From assembly GCF_042676985.1 (NCBI RefSeq), contig NZ_JBHTIK010000015.1, positions 186,001-250,000 on the forward strand: a stretch of DNA of 64,000 nt, given 5' to 3'. The notes under the pieces are model-generated. The model saw only the letters and a program-made list of their open reading frames with translations, was not told where the DNA came from and made no database searches. Positions 34,672-42,542 of the stretch are shown one piece after another (position 1 is the stretch's first letter; each line of letters begins with the position of its first letter). The translations under genes were made by a program, and so were the position numbers. Origin of the DNA: Sphingosinicella xenopeptidilytica (GTDB taxonomy: Bacteria; Pseudomonadota; Alphaproteobacteria; Sphingomonadales; Sphingomonadaceae).

Positions 34672-34704
34672 ATTGACGTCGCGAGAAAAAACCAGTCCCG
34701 ACCT

Positions 34705-34908
34705 TCAATCCAGCAATTCACCTAGCTTTACGTCCAGCGCCGTCGCCAGCCTGTCGACGACGGTGATCGTGGGATTGCGCGCGCCACGTTCCAGGTCGCT
34801 GACATAGGTGCGGTGAATATCCGCGCGGAACGCAAACTCTTCCTGCGACCAGCCTTTCTGCTGGCGCAGGCGACGAAGATTACGGGCAAGGCGCTGCGTG
34901 ACATCCAC
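34705..34908 (-). CDS. XRE-family helix-turn-helix regulator (C-protein-like)
   Basis: 67-residue repressor-like protein: RLARNLRRLRQQKGWSQEEF, then IHRTYVSDLERGARNPTITV, the standard HTH_3 fold, and a short C-terminal helix. GTG 34908 is the start; no Shine-Dalgarno is visible. Genes of this size next to a type II restriction set commonly act as control (C) proteins. Here it is convergent with the HNH gene and divergent from the following pair. Confidence 0.85.
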   Translation of the reverse strand: MDVTQRLARNLRRLRQQKGWSQEEFAFRADIHRTYVSDLERGARNPTITVVDRLATALDVKLGELLD

Positions 34909-34912
34909 GGCG

Positions 34913-34926
34913 GAACGGTGCCGTTC
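34913..34926. promoter_or_regulatory. Palindrome just upstream of the XRE regulator start
   Basis: GAACGG-TG-CCGTTC is a perfect two-base-spaced palindrome ending 5 bp from GTG 34908, occupying the position of the ribosome-binding site and promoter. It is a candidate autoregulatory operator for the XRE protein (inference). Confidence 0.5.
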
Positions 34927-35028
34927 ATGTCGACGATCAATCTACAGACGATCAGTGACATTCGTGCTTGACTTCGCTGGGGTGAACAAGCGTCAGTCGC
35001 TGTCACTGTTCGTCGACACGAGGTAAAT

Positions 35029-35883
35029 ATGGCAGTACATGATGATAGCGCGACCGTCGCATCCCCGGCCGGGGTTCCCCGGACCATTCGCACCGACACA
35101 ATCGGGAAGCACACGCTCCGACTGGTCGCCGTCGGCAAGACGTTCGCTGGCCTGCTGATAACGGCGGGCAAGCAGAAGGCGCGTATCGATGGCGAGGATC
35201 CCGATGCGGTATGGCGAGAGCTGAAAGCGCTCGTCGGCAAGAGCAGTGACGCCTATTTCGGGTTTGAGGGGGCGCTGACCCGCTTCCGGAGCTTCTTCCC
35301 GGATGGTTTCCAGTCCGCGCATTTCGAGAAGAGCGAACGCGATTACAAGCTGGAAGCCAAGCGCAGGTTCGATGAACAGGCGCCGCTGGACGAGGCGTTG
35401 ACCGGAACCGGCTATGGCGAGGCGGCGCTGGCCGTCTTCCGGGCCACCAACCTACTGTCTCCCTATGAGAAGACCAGGCTGCAACCGCTGTTGCGTGGGC
35501 CCGACGCTGATACATTCGTGCAGGCCGCGGCACGGTTCGCGACAGGTGACATCAAGCAAGCTCTGGCAACGATGAGCGCTGTGCTGGCACGGCACGACTG
35601 CGCCAAATGGACGGTGGCGACCTATCTGCCGTTTCTGTGGCGACCGGAAAACCACATGCTCCTGAAACCGGTTGTCACCGGTGATTTCGCTGAGCGCGTC
35701 GGGCATCCGTTCGCCCATGACTATCAGCCGGCGCTCGATCCTGCCGTCTATTCAAGCCTGCTCGATCTCACGGAGACAACCCGCGAAAACACCCTGATGC
35801 TGAATCCCCGGGACAATATCGATCTGCAGAGCTTCATCTGGGTCGTCGGCGAATATCGTGACGAATGGAGGCAGGCAGAATGA
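35029..35883 (+). CDS. Unknown protein, first of a two-gene unit
   Basis: 284-residue soluble protein I do not recognise. Landmarks are KHTLRLVAVGKTFAGLLITA, DAYFGFEGALTRFRSFFP, ATYLPFLWRPENHMLLKPVV and SFIWVVGEYRDEWRQAE. GAGGTAAAT precedes ATG 35029. Its stop overlaps the start of the next gene (ATGA), so the two probably work together. No catalytic motif, signal peptide or membrane segment is evident. Confidence 0.7.
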   Translation: MAVHDDSATVASPAGVPRTIRTDTIGKHTLRLVAVGKTFAGLLITAGKQKARIDGEDPDAVWRELKALVGKSSDAYFGFEGALTRFRSFFPDGFQSAHFEKSERDYKLEAKRRFDEQAPLDEALTGTGYGEAALAVFRATNLLSPYEKTRLQPLLRGPDADTFVQAAARFATGDIKQALATMSAVLARHDCAKWTVATYLPFLWRPENHMLLKPVVTGDFAERVGHPFAHDYQPALDPAVYSSLLDLTETTRENTLMLNPRDNIDLQSFIWVVGEYRDEWRQAE

Positions 35884-36980
35884 TGTCTGGCTCGCTCTAC
35901 ATGGTCGGCGTCGATGGCGAACTCCAGCGCATGCGGCCATCCGCACCGGAAAATGAAGATCATATGCAGATGCTGGTCGCGCGATATCCTGAACTGATCA
36001 GCGATGGAGATGGTGAACTGCTGCTGATCCGCCGCGAACAGGCCATTATGGACAGCGACATGGGATCAAACCGGTGGTCACTGGATCACCTTTTCGTCAC
36101 CCGTGACGCCGTGCCGGTTCTCGTCGAACTCAAGCGCGCGGTTGACACGCGGCTGCGGCGCGAAGTCATAGGGCAGATGCTGGACTATGCCGCCAACGCC
36201 ACCGCCTATTGGCAGACAGGCAGGATCGCCGACAGCTTTGCGCAAACCGCCCTGCAGTCGGAGCAGGAGCCGGAAGAGCTATTGCGGGCTTTTCTGGGCG
36301 ATGAGGATCCCGATCGGTTCTGGGAACAGGTCGATGCCAATTTCAAGGCGGGACGGATCAAACTGGTATTCGTCGCCGACCAGATACCTCGCGAGCTTGC
36401 CCGGATCGTCGAGTTCCTCAATGATCAGATGCGCGCCGATGTTCGGGCTGTTGAACTGCGATGGTTCGCGGGAGCTAACGGCGCCATCACGCTCAGCCCG
36501 AGGGTGATCGGCGAAACGGAACGTGCGGCGGCGGCCAAACGTCCATCGGCCACGCTGGAACCGGTTTCACCACCGGAATGGCTGGAGAGGAATCTGGCCG
36601 CGATGGGGGCCGACGTTATCCCGGGCGCGAATGTCTATATGTCCATGGTCGAGCACCTCGGGGGTGAGGTAGGGATCCATTCCTCGCAGGGATCGATTTA
36701 CGCGAGCTTCGTGGGCGAGGATGGGAAGGTCCTCTATCCGTTCCATCTCTGGAAAGACGCCCACCTCTCGTTCACACTGCGCTTCATCCACGCGCGTGAA
36801 AGGCTGCAGGATGAGGATGTCCGCATAGGCCTACTGGATGAACTCGTCGGGATCGTCGGGCCTCTCAAGACGATGAACACAAAGGGCTATCCCGCTTTTC
36901 CCGTCGCCCTGTTGACCCAGCCATCCATTGCCGCGGCCGTGGAGCAATGGATGAAACGGGTGCTGGATCATATCCGATAA
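35880..36980 (+). CDS. PD-(D/E)XK-like (NucS-like) protein, second of a two-gene unit
   Basis: 366-residue protein. After the N-terminal ENEDHMQMLVARYPELISDG comes a nuclease-like core: SLDHLFVTRDAVPVLVELKR with Asp then the E-x-K pair (VELKR) and RREVIGQMLDYAANA, the arrangement seen in NucS-type and other PD-(D/E)XK proteins. The C-terminal half (NVYMSMVEHLGGEVGIHSSQ, YPFHLWKDAHLSF) is of unknown type. The start at ATG 35880 overlaps the upstream stop. It converges on the terminase gene 15 bp away. Nuclease function is inferred from motifs. Confidence 0.65.
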   Translation: MMSGSLYMVGVDGELQRMRPSAPENEDHMQMLVARYPELISDGDGELLLIRREQAIMDSDMGSNRWSLDHLFVTRDAVPVLVELKRAVDTRLRREVIGQMLDYAANATAYWQTGRIADSFAQTALQSEQEPEELLRAFLGDEDPDRFWEQVDANFKAGRIKLVFVADQIPRELARIVEFLNDQMRADVRAVELRWFAGANGAITLSPRVIGETERAAAAKRPSATLEPVSPPEWLERNLAAMGADVIPGANVYMSMVEHLGGEVGIHSSQGSIYASFVGEDGKVLYPFHLWKDAHLSFTLRFIHARERLQDEDVRIGLLDELVGIVGPLKTMNTKGYPAFPVALLTQPSIAAAVEQWMKRVLDHIR

Positions 36981-36995
36981 TGACCCGCCGAGGTA

Positions 36996-38441
36996 TCAGC
37001 GCCGTCGGGCTTGATCAGCAAGCTGCAGCAACCGACCTGTATCGAGAGCGGCCAGGAACTGGACGGCGCTGTCTACCTGATCATCGTGTTTGCCATGCGG
37101 GAAGCTGGCAAGCTCGTCCTCGAAGGCCTGGAGCCAGGGAGCTTCGCGGGGAACCCAGATTTCCCCCCGCTCAAACCTGGGCGACTGCTGGGAGGCTCTG
37201 TCTTCTTTGGAACCCTGAGGTTTCTTCGCATCAATCCATCGGTGCCCGGCCCGACGGATGTTCTGGCAGAGGCTGATCCCTGATCCTACATTTTCGACGA
37301 TTACCAGGCCAGCTTTCCATTTCTCCCGCTGGGTAAGGACAGCCTTCTCAAGAGCGTAAAATTCCAGGCGTTCCCGATAGACATCCAGGAGATAGCAGTC
37401 CTTCCCGGATAGCGCCCATGTGGTGCATACGCTGTAATCATTGTCGTCCTTGATATCATAGGCAGTGTCCCAGGACTGGAATATGCCCTGAACCTTATGC
37501 GGTGGTGGTGGTTCATCATAACGTGAGAGCCACTGCAGTTTGAACAGGGCGCCGCCCGGGGGCATCGGGCGCTGATTATACTGAGCCTCAAAATCCCGCT
37601 CACCCATGAGCGTCCGAAGCTGGAAGATTTCTTCCTCGTCAAACCTTGCTTCATGGAGGATTTGCCCGGCGTAGAAATCGATGTAGGCGCTCTTCGACAC
37701 TGAGATTTCGAGATCCCTGTCGGCGATGAGCGGTAAGCGCAGTTCATGCCAGCCACCGTGAGCAATTAGCTGACCTGGTAAGTCTTCCATGTGGAGACGT
37801 TGAGCGATGACTGCGATCTTGCCCTTCTTCGGGTTGTTGAGGCGACTCAGGACCGTGCTTTTGAACCACTTGACGGCGTTTTCACGCATCGTTTCCGAAT
37901 GGGCATCGGCGGCTTTTATGGGGTCGTCGATAATGATGAATGCGCCGCCTCGCCCTGTCAGCGTCCCGCCTGTAGAGGTGGCATAGCGGTAACCCCCGCG
38001 TGTCGTGGTCAACTTATCCAGACTGGCCCGTTTGCGATCGATATGGGTGTCTGGAAAGATGCGCCGATACCAATCGGATTCCATCAACTTGCGGGTATGG
38101 GCCGCGAAGTCTTTGGACAGATCATGCGCATAGGACACGCAGATGATCTTTTCGCCGGGATTGCGGCCCAGAAGCCATGCGGGAAAGCACACACTGCTAA
38201 TGAAGCTCTTCATTGTGCGAGGGGGCATCGTAATGAGGAGGCGTCGGTTGTCGCCTTCAGCCAGCCGCATCAGTTCATAGCTTATGGCATCGATGTGCCA
38301 GTTGCGAAGAAGTTCTTCGTTATGCAGGATACGGAACGCTCCCTGCACGAACACGCTGAGATCTTCGCGGGCCAGCCCGCGAGCAGTAGCCGCAATCCGG
38401 CGGGGATCGAGTGCTATGAGCATCTGATCATTCATCGCCAA
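36996..38441 (-). CDS. Phage terminase large subunit
   Basis: DNA-packaging motor ATPase-nuclease of 481 residues. It has a Walker A variant LLITMPPRTMKSFIS, Walker B GGAFIIIDDPIKAADAHS, coupling-type region LSRLNNPKKGKIAVIAQRLH, and a C-terminal RNase H-like nuclease with FQSWDTAYDIKDDNDYSVC carrying the first catalytic Asp. It is full-length, but no portal, capsid or tail gene follows, so it is either a remnant or belongs to a satellite element. It overlaps DUF5681 by 14 bp. Confidence 0.9.
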   Translation of the reverse strand: MAMNDQMLIALDPRRIAATARGLAREDLSVFVQGAFRILHNEELLRNWHIDAISYELMRLAEGDNRRLLITMPPRTMKSFISSVCFPAWLLGRNPGEKIICVSYAHDLSKDFAAHTRKLMESDWYRRIFPDTHIDRKRASLDKLTTTRGGYRYATSTGGTLTGRGGAFIIIDDPIKAADAHSETMRENAVKWFKSTVLSRLNNPKKGKIAVIAQRLHMEDLPGQLIAHGGWHELRLPLIADRDLEISVSKSAYIDFYAGQILHEARFDEEEIFQLRTLMGERDFEAQYNQRPMPPGGALFKLQWLSRYDEPPPPHKVQGIFQSWDTAYDIKDDNDYSVCTTWALSGKDCYLLDVYRERLEFYALEKAVLTQREKWKAGLVIVENVGSGISLCQNIRRAGHRWIDAKKPQGSKEDRASQQSPRFERGEIWVPREAPWLQAFEDELASFPHGKHDDQVDSAVQFLAALDTGRLLQLADQARRR

Positions 38442-38838
38442 AATCCCCCTGCATCAGCAAATAGTGCTTTATCGTATCAAGGTCGTAGGCGGTCTCCTCC
38501 TCGGGGATGGGCCCGTTGTTCTCCGGAGGGCAATGACGCTCGAAAAGCGCGGTCGCCTTGTCTATCGCCTTGAGATCTCCGCTACTGGCCTTGTTGGCTA
38601 ATTGGTGGAGGCTGAGTTCCATCTTCGTCAGTTTCTGAACTTTCCCGTTGATCCTGGCGGGTACCTTTGCCCCCAATGCGTCTTTCACATAGGTGCTGAT
38701 GTTCCGGGACCCGCGCGGCCGTCCTTTCCCTTGCTTGTTGCCCGGTTTAAATTGGCTGTGCCTGGGAGGCTTGCCGTATCCCACTTCGTAGGGTGACTCT
38801 TGGCGTTCGTCGTCAGATGGGAATTCGTCGTCAGTCAT
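38428..38838 (-). CDS. DUF5681 domain-containing protein
   Basis: 136-residue protein with the DUF5681 core HSQFKPGNKQGKGRPRGSRN followed by TYVKDALGAKVPARINGKVQ and LSLHQLANKASSGDLKAID. Such proteins regularly precede TerL in prophages and may act as small terminase or DNA-recognition factors (inference). It overlaps both its neighbours by a few bases, so all three are co-transcribed. Confidence 0.85.
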   Translation of the reverse strand: MTDDEFPSDDERQESPYEVGYGKPPRHSQFKPGNKQGKGRPRGSRNISTYVKDALGAKVPARINGKVQKLTKMELSLHQLANKASSGDLKAIDKATALFERHCPPENNGPIPEEETAYDLDTIKHYLLMQGDFGDE

Positions 38839-40297
38839 GGCCCGCCTCCGACTGCTGATCGGCGGCTTCCTGTTCCCGGATTTCGTTCACCTGCGCGAAT
38901 GTCTCACCGGTCTCCGCGAGAATGGCCTCATGGCCGGTTAGTTGCTCCCAACGGCGGATAACGACGTCCACGAAACGCGGCTCGATCTCGATGCCGCAGC
39001 AGGCGCGGCCGGTCTTTTCCGCGGCGATCAGCGTCGTTCCGCTGCCGAGGAAGATATCGAGGACAGTGTCTCCGCGCTGGCTGACGTCGAGAATGGCATC
39101 GACGCACAACTCCACGGGCTTTGGCGTGGCGTGAAATTCCAGCATCTCGTTGGCGGAAGAACCGCGCCTGTTGGCGCCTGGCGCGACCCACACATTGTTC
39201 CGGTTACGTCCATGCCGGCCGAGCTCTACATTGTTGGTCCGGGGAACCTTACCCTTGCAGAAGAGCGCGATCAGTTCGTGCGCCGAACGATACAGGCCGC
39301 CCATGGCGCCGGCTTCCTTGTACCACACAACCAGATTGACGAGGTTCAGCCCGGCGGCGAAACCAGCCGTGTAGAGGCGGTGGATCGATCGCCAGTCCAT
39401 GAAGGCGAAAATAATGCCGCCTTCGATGAGCGGTGCCGAGAGCAGCATCAACACCTTGTCGAGGAATGCCTGCCATTCCGCATCGTTCATCTCGCCTGAT
39501 GCCATGGCGAAATCTGCATGCTTCTGCTTACCCAGGCCACTGACGTTGCCGGGGATGGAGACATTATAGGGCGGGTCGGTCAGCACCAGATGGATGGCTC
39601 GCCCATCGAGCAGCATGGCATGAACATCTGAATCCAGCGCGTTGCCGCAGATGATCCGATGATCGCCCAGCAGCCACAGATCACCCGTGCGCGTAACCGA
39701 AGGTCCGGCAGCATCGGGAAGCTGATCTCCGGCTCCTTCGCTGCCTCCATTGTCCTCGTCGAGCAGGATGATATCCAGTTCCTGGACACTGAAACCGGTC
39801 GAGGACAGGTCCACATCGAGGTCGGTCAGATCGGCGATTTCGATGCGTAACTGATCCAGATCCCATTCGCCCATTTCCGCCGTACGATTGAGGGTGAGCC
39901 TCAGCTTACGGATTTCCGCGGACGAAAGATGGCTGATCTCAATAGCGGGGACGCGGTCCAGGCCTAAGCGCGTGGCCGCCTCGACACGGACATGACCATC
40001 GACAATCTCGGTTTCGCGAACGAGGATCGGCACGGTGAATCCGAGATCGGAGATGGATGCCATCAGTCGCCCGACGTGTTCCGCCGTCGAACGCCGCGAA
40101 CGATGCGGGGAGGGACGTAGCTCCCCGAGAGCAATATGCTGTAATCGTAATTCTGGCAGGAGGTCGTTCCGGCGATTGCTGCCAACCCGTTCCGAAATCT
40201 CGCGCTCGGCTTCGAACTTGCGTCGCCGCTGGGCCGTCTTCGCCAGCTTCTGGCTCTTGAAAGCCTGGTCTCGTTCCAGTCGTCTCTTCGTTCCCAT
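38831..40297 (-). CDS. ParB-domain DNA methyltransferase
   Basis: 488-residue fusion. The N-terminal ParB/Srx-like domain shows LRPSPHRSRRSTAEHVGRLM, VPILVRETEIVDGHVRVEAA and RVPAIEISHLSSAEIRKL. The C-terminal half is an amino-methyltransferase: catalytic motif LVLTDPPYNVSIPG (DPPY) and, later, SAM-binding DIFLGSGTTLIAAEKTGRAC and GIEIEPRFVDVVI (beta class order). ATG 40297 is preceded by GGATGGGT; the frame upstream to 40438 runs through a terminator-like hairpin, supporting this start. It probably modifies the element's own DNA (inference). Confidence 0.9.
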   Translation of the reverse strand: MGTKRRLERDQAFKSQKLAKTAQRRRKFEAEREISERVGSNRRNDLLPELRLQHIALGELRPSPHRSRRSTAEHVGRLMASISDLGFTVPILVRETEIVDGHVRVEAATRLGLDRVPAIEISHLSSAEIRKLRLTLNRTAEMGEWDLDQLRIEIADLTDLDVDLSSTGFSVQELDIILLDEDNGGSEGAGDQLPDAAGPSVTRTGDLWLLGDHRIICGNALDSDVHAMLLDGRAIHLVLTDPPYNVSIPGNVSGLGKQKHADFAMASGEMNDAEWQAFLDKVLMLLSAPLIEGGIIFAFMDWRSIHRLYTAGFAAGLNLVNLVVWYKEAGAMGGLYRSAHELIALFCKGKVPRTNNVELGRHGRNRNNVWVAPGANRRGSSANEMLEFHATPKPVELCVDAILDVSQRGDTVLDIFLGSGTTLIAAEKTGRACCGIEIEPRFVDVVIRRWEQLTGHEAILAETGETFAQVNEIREQEAADQQSEAGHD

Positions 40298-40313
40298 ATC
40301 GACCCATCCAAAC

Positions 40314-40343
40314 AAAAAACCGCCAACGCTTTCGCGAGGCGGC
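40314..40343 (-). terminator. Rho-independent terminator-like hairpin ahead of the ParB-methylase gene
   Basis: On the minus strand GCCGCC and GGCGG flank TCGCGAAAGCGTT and are followed by TTTTTTG, ending about 15 bp before the ATG 40297 region. It would end transcripts from the ParB genes or act as an attenuator for the methylase gene. Confidence 0.7.
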
Positions 40344-40699
40344 TTCGCTTGAAGGAACGAAAGCTCGACCACGCCAAAGCGCAATCCAAGCCGACCGTTC
40401 CCTCCATGGATGAGTCGTGTGCCTGTCTCCAGACACACTGCATTTATAGCTTATAAGATCTAAAGGATGCAAGGCGCGCCGTTCTCGAGGCAGCGCACGG
40501 CATCTGGACCCGCGCGCAATGGGGCGGGGCGACAGGCGGCATGCCGTTCCCCGCCCCCAGCATCGGCCGGCCTATGTCTGCCAGCCTGGTGGGCTCCGTG
40601 CGGGTTCGCCGCCATCCCCACCGCCATGCTCGATCCGCCCCACTGTGCGGCGTCTCCCATGGTCCCCGCGCTTATCGGGTCCGGGTCCCCATCAACTCG
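40344..40699. other. Intergenic region between ParB-like and ParB-methylase genes
   Basis: No convincing gene. The left part is AT-rich around TTATAGCTTATAAGATC (near 40444-40460), a candidate promoter for the methylase gene. The rest is GC-rich with only shadow frames. Confidence 0.45.
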
Positions 40700-41650
40700 T
40701 CAGGCCGGTTCGGATGCTCCAACGAGGGTGTCGATCTCGGCGACCCGCTGGAATTCAGCGAGATATTCCTGCCGATGATGCGACAGCCAGCGAACGATCG
40801 CGGCGTTGGCAAGCAGCTTCGCGAGATATCCGCGGGCAAGCGTCAGATGCAGATTGTCGATACCGTAGCTGTCTTCGACCGACTTTATGCGGGTTTGTAG
40901 AACCGCCAGTTCCCGTTCCATGCGGGCTATCTGCTGCCGGTTGGGATTTGGCGCTGCGCCGTTTTTTCTCGGAGGTGGCTTGGCCAATTGGTCTTCCGGG
41001 GTTGCTGCGAGCAGAGCCCGGGCGAACATGACCGTGAAGTTATTCTGTCCGATCATCAGATCGGCGGCCTCGATCTGCCGCAGCGTGGACATGCGCCGCA
41101 GCACATCGAATACCTTCATGGAGCAATTGGTGTCCTTCAGGGTTTCCACGACGTCCGTGCAGATACCGTCGAGCAGTCGGAACTTTTTGCGAACCGACTG
41201 GACCTCGATTCCCAATGCCTCGGCTATCCTTTCCTGGGGTACACCGCGCTCCATCGCGCGGGCGATCATCCGATGCTCTTGGACGGGAGGCAGGCGGTTG
41301 ATCCGCTTGTTGTAGGTATAAGTTTCCTCGTCTCGCCCGATCAGACATTCGACCGTGGGAACGCCGAGTTCCTTGAGCACCTCGATACGCAAATGGCCGT
41401 CGAGAAGAAAATAGCTTCCGGAGTTCTGCGGATCGGGGATGACCACCGGAGCTTCCACCAGGCCGACCGCCTTTATGGAACTGACGATCTGCGCATATTT
41501 CCTGCTTTGATGAACGCCTTCGCGGAGCTTTTTGAGCGGCACGATGGCTTCAACAGGAACCGTTACGCATTCCCGGTCGAACGCGAGCAGCACTTGCCCG
41601 TTGGCAACGGCGGCACTGTCCCCTTCGCTGCGCGTGGGCCAGTCACTCAT
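40700..41650 (-). CDS. ParB/RepB-like partition protein (RepB C-terminal domain type)
   Basis: 316-residue DNA-binding protein: ParB-type domain with ECVTVPVEAIVPLKKLREGV, QIVSSIKAVGLVEAPVVI and YFLLDGHLRIEVLKELG, then a HTH (GVPQERIAEALGIEVQSVRK) and a coiled-coil-like ARMERELAVLQTRIKSVEDS. ATG 41650 or 41656; the longer frame to 41740 lies in the previous gene. It is the second of two unequal ParB-like genes behind the recombinase, an arrangement seen in alphaproteobacterial mobile elements. No ParA ATPase is nearby. Confidence 0.85.
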   Translation of the reverse strand: MSDWPTRSEGDSAAVANGQVLLAFDRECVTVPVEAIVPLKKLREGVHQSRKYAQIVSSIKAVGLVEAPVVIPDPQNSGSYFLLDGHLRIEVLKELGVPTVECLIGRDEETYTYNKRINRLPPVQEHRMIARAMERGVPQERIAEALGIEVQSVRKKFRLLDGICTDVVETLKDTNCSMKVFDVLRRMSTLRQIEAADLMIGQNNFTVMFARALLAATPEDQLAKPPPRKNGAAPNPNRQQIARMERELAVLQTRIKSVEDSYGIDNLHLTLARGYLAKLLANAAIVRWLSHHRQEYLAEFQRVAEIDTLVGASEPA

Positions 41651-42542
41651 CGACATGGCCGGCCATCCTTGATTGCAGGGCTCGCGGCATCTTCTCGAGT
41701 CTTTCCGCCCGCAGCAATGTGCTGAACCCATCATCGGCAAGCAGGTCCTTCATCGCTTCAACGATGAAGAGCAGCTGGGTCTGCGCATAATCCGACTTCT
41801 TGACGAGGAGGCGCTGCTTCTCGGCTTCGCGCTGATAAATTTCCATCAGATCGTTGGCGGTCAGATGTCGATGGCCGCCCTTCTGCCCAAACCGACCTCG
41901 GGGTAATCCCTTGTTTCGGTTACGGGCTCGCAGGTCGAGAAGCCGGCGCATCGCCGCGAGCTTCTTTCCGCGCAGATCCCCTTTATCATACGCGTCCAGG
42001 AGCACATCCTGCGCATCATCGGCTTCGGAGCGGGCGATCTCCATGGCGAGCGTGATCGGGATCAGGCCTGTCTCGACGGCTGCGAGCAGGCGTTCCTCAC
42101 CGCGCTCTAGCAACGACAGCACCAGGCTGACCCAGGAGGAACTGACGCCGATCTTTTGGGCGATTTCTGTTTCACTATGCCCTCGTGAACGCAGGGCGCC
42201 CACTTCCTTCATGACGTCGATGGGGCGCTGCACCGGGCGAGCAATGTTCTCCACCAAGCTCATGACCAGACAATCGCTCTCCGGCGCTTCGATAACCACA
42301 GCCGGGATTTCCGTCTGCCCCAGCATCTGGAAGGCATCGAGGCGACCTTCGCCGCAAACCAGATCATAGCGCGGGCCTCCCGGACCGGTTCGGCGGCTGA
42401 CCGTTATGGGACGTTTGAGTCCGATGGCCTCGATGTTGTTCACGATTTCCCGGTGCTGCCGCTTATTTCGTGCTCGCGGGTTCAGCACGGTGATTTTGGA
42501 AATCGGGATCATCTCGATGCTTTGGGGAAGCGATGTAACCAT
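41643..42542 (-). CDS. ParB N-terminal domain protein
   Basis: 299-residue protein. ParB nuclease-like domain: SIEMIPISKITVLNPRARNK, EIVNNIEAIGLKRPITVSRR, YDLVCGEGRLDAFQMLGQTE and SLVENIARPVQRPIDVMKEV. The HTH follows in ETEIAQKIGVSSSWVSLVLS. C-terminal helices include DLMEIYQREAEKQRLLVKKS. Its start overlaps the recombinase stop (ATGA) and its stop overlaps the second ParB gene, so the three are one operon. Confidence 0.87.
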   Translation of the reverse strand: MVTSLPQSIEMIPISKITVLNPRARNKRQHREIVNNIEAIGLKRPITVSRRTGPGGPRYDLVCGEGRLDAFQMLGQTEIPAVVIEAPESDCLVMSLVENIARPVQRPIDVMKEVGALRSRGHSETEIAQKIGVSSSWVSLVLSLLERGEERLLAAVETGLIPITLAMEIARSEADDAQDVLLDAYDKGDLRGKKLAAMRRLLDLRARNRNKGLPRGRFGQKGGHRHLTANDLMEIYQREAEKQRLLVKKSDYAQTQLLFIVEAMKDLLADDGFSTLLRAERLEKMPRALQSRMAGHVDE

